DNA of 64,000 nt from Angiostrongylus vasorum (Eukaryota > Nematoda > Chromadorea > Rhabditida > Metastrongylidae), in the NCBI GenBank assembly GCA_018806985.1, contig JADANN010000218.1, forward strand, positions 62,001 through 126,000. The letters run 5' to 3'. Below are positions 56,519 through 64,000 of this stretch, one piece after another. A program made the position numbers and the translations under genes. How positions within the stretch are numbered: position 1 is the stretch's first letter; every line of letters starts with the position of its first letter. The notes below the pieces were generated by a model that saw only the letters and a list, made by a program, of their open reading frames with translations, searched no databases and was not told where the DNA came from.

Positions 56519-56797
56519 GAGCGCGTGTGGCGCAGTGGTTGGAGGTGCCCTGCAACACACACACGTGGAGTCGATCCCCTCGCTCGTGGCTCACCAAGCC
56601 TTGCATCTCTCCGGGGTCAGCACACTGGTACCAGACTTGTCTGGGAGGATAGCAGCACTGGGTCGATACATCAGTAGGCCACCGCGAGTCATTGTAAAGG
56701 CCAGATATGCATTCAATCACCTCCAAGCGATGCTTAATGAAGTCGAATGCATGGTGTATTCCTCATGGATTGATCAACGCCGAGAGCTTTATCCTAG
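56519..56797 (+). repeat. SINE-A copy, full length
   Basis: From GAGCGCGTGTGGCGCAGTGG to GCCGAGAGCTTTATCC. CCAGACTTGTCTGG is perfect. One of the best copies for a consensus. Confidence 0.9.
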
Positions 56798-58639
56798 AGC
56801 CATTATATTCGACGCTAATCAACTTTATCTAGCTGTTCCCTAAACCACTTTTATTAGTGGCAAAAATATTAATAGGACAAAACAAAGCACAAGTAAACTA
56901 TGAAACCGTTCCACACGTGTGTATTCCTAAATGGAAAGAAAAAAAACCAATTCTGGCACCTCACACGTCTTTGAGAGGAAATGTGCCAACAACAAAGAAG
57001 CAATCCCAGTCGCAGAATGTTGTAATCAAACGGCCTATGGATCGTCGTAGCGAGAACTTCACGACAGTATCGTAAAAATATTTGCTCACTTCTCCATTGC
57101 CGTGCATTTTTCCGTCAACAGAATGTCCGCCCAATATGAAAGTGAAAGACATAGTGATACGGAATCTGAAAACTGAACACCGTTAGGAGCTAAGCACAAG
57201 TACCAGTATTACAGCTTAATCAACTCTGCCGTATCATTTAGCACCGAAGACACGTTGATGCAGAAAACTATTGTCAGTGCAAAGTTATGCGGCATCGCCT
57301 GTTTTTCCAACAATCATTGAAAGAATTGAGCAATCGCAAGTGAATTCTTTGTCGTACGAAATCTTTCAGAGAGCTGTTGTTACTCGAAAAAAAAAAGAAA
57401 AAAGCATATTTTTTAAAGCGTCTGCGTGAACAATCAGACCAGTGCATCTTTCTGCTGTCGTTTTTCTGATATCACATGAAGCCAAGTTCCTGACGTCACA
57501 TGTTTAGCGATTATCGTTTAGAGGGTTACATATCTGAATAGCACTCGATATCTTGGTCCTAGCGGCACTGGCTTGATCGTTTACTTGGCTTCATCATTTT
57601 CTCGATAGTGCGTCTGATAGATAACAGAAATACTGACCATGATTTCACCTGGCGTGCCTCAAAGAAGCATGAACCACCCAACTGACGAAATAGGGGTGGA
57701 TTTCTTTTCATTGGTTTTCTATTGAGCGCTCTGATCTTCCTCCCACTCAACTATGTAAGTAGTTCATTATGTTCACTTTTGCACCCAGAGATACAGAGCT
57801 GAAGTAATCAAACATGTGCGTTCTGTTCAGCGTAAACAGCGTTTTTTACGCGCTTAGTTTTGAGACTCAAACATACATGAATCTTTCCACACACTGGTAG
57901 CGACTGTTCCAGTTGGTTAATGCTTGTAGTTTTGAGAGCGAATCATTTATCTAACAAAAATGGTCACTGGCTGCAAGCCATTGACTACCACTGCTACGTT
58001 TTCTTATTCGAGCTTTTTACACAACGTTCTCGAGATCGGAGTTGAACAGTTTTAACGAGATCTTCTCGAATTATGTAACCAAGTTGGCAAAAAAACTGTT
58101 TCTGATTCCCTTGTCTCAAGGTTTTATTTATTCGTCGGGGCTGGAAACAGCGTTGAAGCATTGATTGAACTGAGGTGGTTTTTGTCGAAACGGTGGATTT
58201 GTCAACCCGCTAGGGTTTTCAGTGCCGAAAAACAAGTTCGATATTTCCTCAAAGAAAGTCGTGTTAAGATTAGGTCAATGCAAAAATTGTCATTTCTTTG
58301 AATAAAAGTTAATTGCAATGTAGCCAACCGGTTTCCGATGAACACTGGCCGATAGCTTCAGCGGTTATGAAGCGGAAACGTTCTGACATGGTTCATCTTG
58401 GGCTTTCTCAGATGAAAATCTTACCCAACCAATATAGCGCCAATGTGGAACCTGCGCTTTTTTCGCGCACAATTCTTCGTGAAGACGGAACACCTCTTTT
58501 TGCCTCTGGTTCGTGTGTTCTGGGAAAGAAGTGAAAACGATGAGGTTTGAAAACAAATCACTGAGGACGGAAGGGCGAATGATCTAAATAAACACTAAAT
58601 TCTTTGTTTTTTTTTCGTATTTTGTATTATTCATCTTCA
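56798..58639. other. nothing firmly recognised
   Basis: The stretch 58313-58534 (plus) reads VMKRKRSDMVHLGLSQM and later RTILREDGTPLFASG before a stop. Both strands are open there. I do not recognise it. Confidence 0.4.
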
Positions 58640-58945
58640 CCATCACCAGAAGTCCCAGCACTTCCCACATTTGATTCGTTTCTTAGCATTTATTGTCCAC
58701 GAAGATCCAACTTTTACTTGTGGCTTCTTCGGTTGCTGCTTAAGGATTTTCATTTCATCTTGAATGTCGTAGAATGCTGGTCGAGCATTTCTCCCTGGAG
58801 TCCTGAGATAGCGGAGTTAGAGCGCTCCCAATTGGATTGCACTGAGTGATTTTTTTTCCCAGATAAGTCTGGTACCAATTTCCCGACCCCGGAGGGATGA
58901 GAGGCTTGGTTGGCCCTGGTTGGTTGGAATCGAATAGAATTGTTC
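58640..58945 (-). repeat. SINE-B copy, full length
   Basis: A close relative of 30537-30925 in opposite orientation: TTCGGTTGCTGCTTAAGG, GAATGCTGGTCGAGCATTTC, CCAATTGGATTGCACTGAG, GATAAGTCTGGTACCAATTT. The head is reduced. Confidence 0.8.
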
Positions 58946-60479
58946 GAATGCTCCAATTTCGAACACTAAATCATAATAAAAAAAATGAGTAATCGAAAGA
59001 AAAGCGAAGGCGAAGAATAGAAGATAAGAGCAGAAAAACAGAAAGTAAATTAAAAAAAAGCTGAGATATTTAAACCAAAATATTTGGGAAAAAAGGAAAT
59101 ATCATTAAAAAGAAACAGAAAGTTTTTAAAAAAGAAAGTTTATTTGTGATAGTTCTCTAAGGACTCAAAAAGTTCATAGAAAGATAACGTCTCAGAAGTA
59201 CAAATCATTCAAGGAAGTTCATGTGAGAATATCTTAAAGAGATGGGTGGTTGAAGAGAAAAAAAATCTATGCGGAAATCCAACGGGAGATCTCTCAGTGG
59301 ACGAGGATTATTGTTTCCGACGGGTTGACATGAAGACGTCGGTAACGGATGACAACAATAGCGATAAGCAGAAAAAGGAAAACAAGTACGATATGAAATG
59401 AACGGCATGAATGGAAACACGGAAAGAAGAATAGTGAATATCTTACTGAGATTAATGATTAGGTCACATTGATGTTACTCAGACATTCACAATATTCCCA
59501 AACGATATTGTTCTGTGGAACCTTCAGTTCTCGCCAAGATTTTCGATGTCTCTTTTTTTCTCAAACAAATCCAGTCGTAACCATAAAGAAATAGCACTTG
59601 ACTAATGATGCCAGCGACCCTGGAGCCATAAGAATAGCGAAAATGGCGCACTAAGCTGCTAAGTGCACTCCACTTTGGGTTTGGGGCACGGTAGTAAAAT
59701 TTTGCACGCATTTGCTCGTAATGTGTTAGGACGTAGGATACATAAGATTCTTTATTACTATACATATTTAATTCCTAAAGCGCGTATGGACACATTCCTT
59801 TCATTTTTTATTATTCATTAAGTTTTAAACATAGGTATAGATTTAACAATATAAAAGCGTTAAAAATACCTATGTGACTAAGATAGCCACAGGCACGTTG
59901 TTGGTCAAGTCGGTATCACTGTTTGTGACAAAAACATACTCTTCAAAGTTTCCTCAAGCTCTTCAAATCAGACGAAAATACTTCAAGAATCCATTAACGC
60001 TCTTCCGACGATGCTGGTTTTCGATACCTTACGATAATTTCTCGACTATTAGAGTATTTAAGGATTATCGATCCACACTAAAACATTCATAAAATTGAGA
60101 ACGAAGTTTAAGTCTTACATCGAAAAAAACGGAGATGAAGTATTGACGATACACCAGGACACAACAATGTGAGGCTCAACGAATTCCCGTTTGTTCGCTT
60201 CTTTCACGTTCGATACAAGGATTTTTGAAACAATAAAGTGGAAGAAATATATGTCATGACGTCCAGAATGTTAGTACTCAATCGAGGAGAACAAGAGAAT
60301 TGTTAGCCTTTAGGCAAATATTCGTGAACTCTAACAAACAGCTTTGAATGTAATGAATAAATCCTACTACGAAACTGAAATATGATGACTTGAAGTTCAA
60401 AATGGCTATTACACCCAAATAGTATGAGTCCTATAGAATTCACGACGTCGTGTCTGTGGTAATGGATAAAGGACAATCC
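58946..60479. other. nothing recognised
   Basis: Very AT-rich, with A-runs. ORF 59487-59765 (minus) shows no family resemblance. Confidence 0.45.
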
Positions 60480-60600
60480 GTTTGATGTCGATAATCGCCT
60501 TACGCCATGCATTCTATTCCATTAAGCATCGTATAGATAATTGAATGGGGAATGTTTCGCCTATGGAACGGCTTGCGAGGCCTACCAAAGTATAATGCCT
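60480..60600 (-). repeat. SINE-A fragment
   Basis: GATGTCGATAATCGCC, GCCATGCATTCTATTCCATT and AAGCATCG blocks from the 3' half only. Confidence 0.6.
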
Positions 60601-60699
60601 TTTTGTCAATAAAGAAATAAAGAAGCAACCTCGTGTGTTGGGAATCATAAAGCTGGTGTTGTTATCGCACCAGACGACACTGCTTGTAATTTGCTGCAG

Positions 60700-60925
60700 C
60701 TTCAGCTGAACTGAGTTTAATGCCGATTTGTGCTCCCTAGATCAGTCCTGCTGACGTATGCTTGCTGACTCACTGCACTGATGGAGTATAGATAGAAAAG
60801 ATTAAGAGAAAGGCAAATCAAGGGCCACGGTTGGTGTGGTGCGTAGCGTATAAGCCATCGGTAAACGTAATCGCGGATTCGTAGCTCAGATGAGGTTATG
60901 ACTCTTGCTCATATCTCAGCAATCT
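60700..60925 (+). repeat. SINE-C copy, diverged
   Basis: GATTTGTGCTCCCTAGATCAG, GGTTGGTGTGGTGCGTAGCG, a GATTCGTAGCTCAG stretch where box B should be, and CATATCTCAGCAATC, in family order on the plus strand. Confidence 0.65.
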
Positions 60926-60939
60926 TAAAGAAGGGATGT

Positions 60940-61015
60940 TTTACCTTGGGTGCAGAATCGAACCAAAGACCGCTTACGTATACCTCTAACCACTGCGCTT
61001 ATACGCTTTCTAATT
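60940..61015 (-). repeat. SINE-A head fragment
   Basis: GAATCGAACCAAAGACCGC, then CCTCTAACCACTGCGC: only the tRNA-like head, inverted. Confidence 0.55.
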
Positions 61016-62264
61016 TACATTATTGTTCAAAATCTTTACGCATTGCAGGCGAAATAGAAGGATGAAAATAAAATGTTGAAAATAAAGAGGACAGATTTAG
61101 CTGGGATTCACTATCACGAAATGTTTTGACTTTTAAGTACAGTGTGTGAACGTTTCAACCATTTATACTCGGGCTTCATTGGCTATGAGTATCAATAGTC
61201 TATCCGCCTCATAAGTTATAAATCCTTCAATTCCATAAATTCAAACAACGAGTATCCTTTCAAAAAAGTGACTTTTATCCCACTTATATTTCAGTCCTTG
61301 TATGGTTTGCACTTTTTGAGCTAAAAATAGTAACCGTAATTCTAAGGTGACGAACTCGAAAAGGTAACAGTAGTGGTATTTCTCCAAGTACTTTTTTTCC
61401 ATGACGATATGTCACGCCACAAATCGTCTAACACATTCACAACGATGCTGGCTTCTCGATAACTGCAAATAAAATTCGATGTATTTTAGGACTTGAGAAC
61501 TCGGTAAACTTATAGAAGAGACTTCCACTTCGATCTAAGAATACATATGATTTTCTCGCAATTAAAACCCACTATTAGATCAGAATACCCTTGCTTAGAG
61601 TTAAAGTGAAAATGAAACAATGACGGATTTACGATCACGTTCGCCTCATGCAATAACAAGTTTTTTGAATTGTTACTGGCTTAAAGCTTACGAATAGTTC
61701 AGTTAAGCATGCAGCCTTTATAGATACATAACTTTGTTGTTTTCTATCCGACAATGAAGGGAATTCTGAGAGAATTCCCAACAGTGAGCAAAAAACGAAA
61801 ACGTCACATACGTTAAGAATTACACAAACGTTCATCGTTATCAAGTCGGAAACCTACTTCACTAGTAAAACCAACAATCTTCGACATCACAAAGCTCAGT
61901 GCACATGGTTTCCCGCAACTGGAGTTTACTACTGCTACTACTACTTAGATACTTGGACGGTCCGTCTTCACAGTTTGTGCGAACCCCAGCACATTTGCCA
62001 ATCGTCTCTTTAAGAGTTTACTACTAGTTAAGAATAACCTAATTTAGAGTTGAAGTGCAAATGAATGAAGCTTTAAATAGAGCGATCGAACTATTAGAAT
62101 ATGCTGAACAGGTGAGATTTCAATTTAAGCTAAGACCAAAGCTAAACCAAGAATAATATAAGCCTAGTTTCTTCCAATACGATGAATAGTCAAGCGACAA
62201 ACTAGATTTACCTCTGTAATATAATACCAAAATAAAAGTTCAATAACACTTCATAATGGTAAAA
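61016..62264. other. mostly unrecognised, one Repeat D scrap
   Basis: 61948-61998 (TTAGATACTTGGACGGTCCG ... CGAACCCCAGCAC) is the first ~50 bp of Repeat D. The rest is AT-rich with no recognisable feature. Confidence 0.5.
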
Positions 62265-62590
62265 AAGAGCTCTCGGCATTGATCATTCCCTGAAGGAGTA
62301 AACAAATTGGCAAGGTTGACGTGCATCAAGATGTTTGTCACACAGAGAATAATGAGTAGAGCTTCCAGTATTGATCAATCAATGCCTTAGAGTGTGACAT
62401 GGACCTTAAAAAAGCTGAAGCTCTCGACATTGATCAATCTCTGAGGAATGCGCCATGGCATTCGATTTCATTAAGTATCGTTGGAGGTGAATGATTGCAT
62501 ATCTGACCTTAACAATGACTCGCGGTTGCCTACCGATGTACCGAGCCAGTGCTGCTATCGTTCCATACAATTATGGTCCCAATTTGTCGA
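62265..62590 (-). repeat. three SINE-A 3'-end pieces in a row
   Basis: The GAGAGCTTT..GATCAATCCCTGAGG end complement occurs at about 62268-62300, 62355-62395 and 62412-62450, all in the same orientation. The third continues through GTTGGAGGTGAATGATTGC and CGAGCCAGTGCTGCTATCG. A fourth, fuller copy follows at 62648. The clustering could be nested insertion or tandem duplication. Confidence 0.72.
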
Positions 62591-62647
62591 CGCTTCGTTA
62601 ATCGATGTTTCGTTAATCTTCCATGCATTCCATGTTAAATAAAGTAA

Positions 62648-62883
62648 AAGATCTCGGCATTGATCAATCCCTGAGGGTTGCGCCACGCGTTCGACTTCAT
62701 CAAGCATCGTTTGGAGGTGACTGAATGCATATCTGGCTTTTATAATGACTCTCCATGATCGAGCCAGTGCCAGTTTGCCAACCCCGGGGGGAAGTGATGG
62801 AGGGCTTGGCGGGCCAGGGGCGCGGGGATCGATTCCACGTGTGTGTCGCAGGGCGCCTCCTACCGCTGCGCCACATGCGCACT
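62648..62883 (-). repeat. SINE-A copy lacking the central palindrome
   Basis: From GATCTCGGCATTGATCAATC to GCGCCACATGCGC. The CCAGACTTGTCTGG segment is absent, as in the copy at 25562-25848. The tRNA-like head is well preserved. Confidence 0.85.
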
Positions 62884-63677
62884 TCATAATGCTAATGTTT
62901 CATATTTTCGAATGAATCCCTAATATTTATGAACACATGCAAGTCTTAGGAAAAGGATATGAACAATACAGGAAATTTCAATCGAAATCCGGAAAAAGAA
63001 CCTTCACCTAAAAACCGGACTCGACAAATGAGCAACAATTTTCGCTAGAAGAAATTAATAACGACTTTACATTTTTGTAGTTTCACTTCGTCTTCACACC
63101 ACTAAAAAGAGTCCCTTAAAGAAATAAAACAAAAAGAGACACTACGTTGATAGATCTCATGGAGACGTACCACTAAATTAGTGGTCGGCCGTTGTGAAAT
63201 CGTCGAATCCTTGAGATCGTGGTCCAATTTGGACGTGCACAGTGATCGTAATAGACCAACAAGCGGATTCACCCCTCATTTCGATAAACTTCTACAATAT
63301 GGAATCTTCTGCACCTGTTGTAGATGAGAGGTTTGAAAATACGGGAATCGGAGGATGAGAAAGACGAATGTATTGATGATGACCAACAAACTTGTGGTGA
63401 GTGGTGAAATTCAGCAGTGCCTTGTGGTTCCTTAATTTACGATGGGCAGCCAAGACGAAAGAGAAGAGGGATCTCACGTTTTTTTTTGCACAGGGTATGA
63501 CGTGTAGCTTATTACCAATTCGTGAAGTGATCAGGATTTACAATCATACAAAGTTGTTTGTCGACACAGGTGACGATCTATTCCCACACGTTGGGAATAC
63601 TAGTAAATTGTTCGCATATTTATCTCCTGAATGGTTTTGAAAAAATATTTTTACCATACTTTTAGTCCACGATTCTT
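62884..63677. other. nothing recognised
   Basis: AT-rich spacer with short ORFs on both strands. Confidence 0.5.
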
Positions 63678-63995
63678 CGTGCCTTAATATGTGCGTCAGA
63701 AACCTGGTCGCTGCGTAAGCAGGATGAAAGATCACTCAGCGTTATCGAAAGCGCAGTCGAAAGGACGATGCTAGGAGCATCCCGTTTCACACAAGCAAGG
63801 GATGGGATCAGAAGCTCCGACCTGCGTCAACGATCAAGAATCAACGATGCCGGTCTAAACGCCAAACCATCGAGGATAAGGTGGGCCGGACACGTAATGC
63901 GTACGAACGACAACCGATGGACAACAGCCATTAGTGACTGGATTCCTCGGGATGCCAAACGTACTGCAGGATCAGTTTTCCACGAAAAACCCTAG
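63678..63995 (+). pseudogene. C-terminal remnant of an RTE-type non-LTR reverse transcriptase
   Basis: An open frame from about ALICASETWSLRKQDERSL through SVIESAVERTMLGASRF and KPSRIRWAGHVMRTNDNRW to a stop at 63993. ASETW..LRKQDE, ERTMLG and RWAGHV are hallmarks of the C-terminal part of RTE-like retrotransposon polymerases common in nematode genomes. The usual continuation after DWIPRD.KRT.G is lost in the final residues. No RT catalytic core or endonuclease lies in the preceding kilobases, so it is a 5'-truncated dead copy. Confidence 0.82.
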
Positions 63996-64000
63996 AAGAA

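Noticed and set aside
58340..58400. hammerhead-like GCGGAAACG near AGCGGTTATGAAGCG
   Set aside because: CTGANGA is missing and the hairpin does not match the order of a hammerhead core.

Overview
This is a eukaryotic, nematode-type window. The only conventional gene I can recognise is par-3, which encodes the cortical polarity scaffold PAR-3/Bazooka. It lies on the minus strand. Its exons run from 39,898 (N-terminal oligomerisation domain) down to base 1, where the last exon leaves the window. The encoded protein follows the Caenorhabditis PAR-3 order: CR1 domain, linker, PDZ1, PDZ2, PDZ3, aPKC-target motif KSMSEKR, basic/proline tail. Repeat content and intron structure suggest a strongylid (hookworm-like) clade V nematode. 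I cannot fix the genus from sequence alone.

Layout: 1-16,003 holds 16 of the 17 supported exons (0.02-0.4 kb each), separated by introns full of short repeats. 16,004-39,767 is one 23.8 kb intron between the two exons of the CR1 domain; it contains a nearly complete Penelope-like element (PLE-1, 32.35-36.22 kb), a long (AC)n tract and many SINE-like copies. 39,768-39,898 is the most upstream exon found. 39,899-64,000 has no gene I recognise; it holds a decayed second Penelope-like element (PLE-2, 40.2-42.05 kb), two small elements with hammerhead-ribozyme-like motifs (44.3 and 47.1-47.65 kb), more SINEs, and an RTE-type reverse-transcriptase tail at the right edge.

Four short repeat families recur. 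SINE-A is about 280 bp, with a tRNA-like head, a CCAGAC..GTCTGG palindrome and a TTTATCC tail, in roughly 25 copies. SINE-B is about 350 bp; it has a different head and tail but the same central domain as SINE-A. SINE-C has a second tRNA-like head and includes a 1.2 kb foldback. Repeat D is about 390 bp and has no recognised relative. All boundaries of diverged copies are read by eye and approximate.

Most notable: (1) a compact unit at 47.1-47.65 kb in which two hammerhead cleavage motifs bracket a 386 nt monomer, like an animal retrozyme, sharing 3'-end sequence with the Penelope-like elements; (2) PLE-1 with inverted ~0.9 kb terminal arms and a likely target-site duplication inside a SINE-C tail; its reading-frame breaks all fall on over-long homopolymers, as does a phase conflict in par-3, which points to base-calling error rather than decay; (3) a candidate frame-neutral cassette exon next to PDZ2 of par-3.
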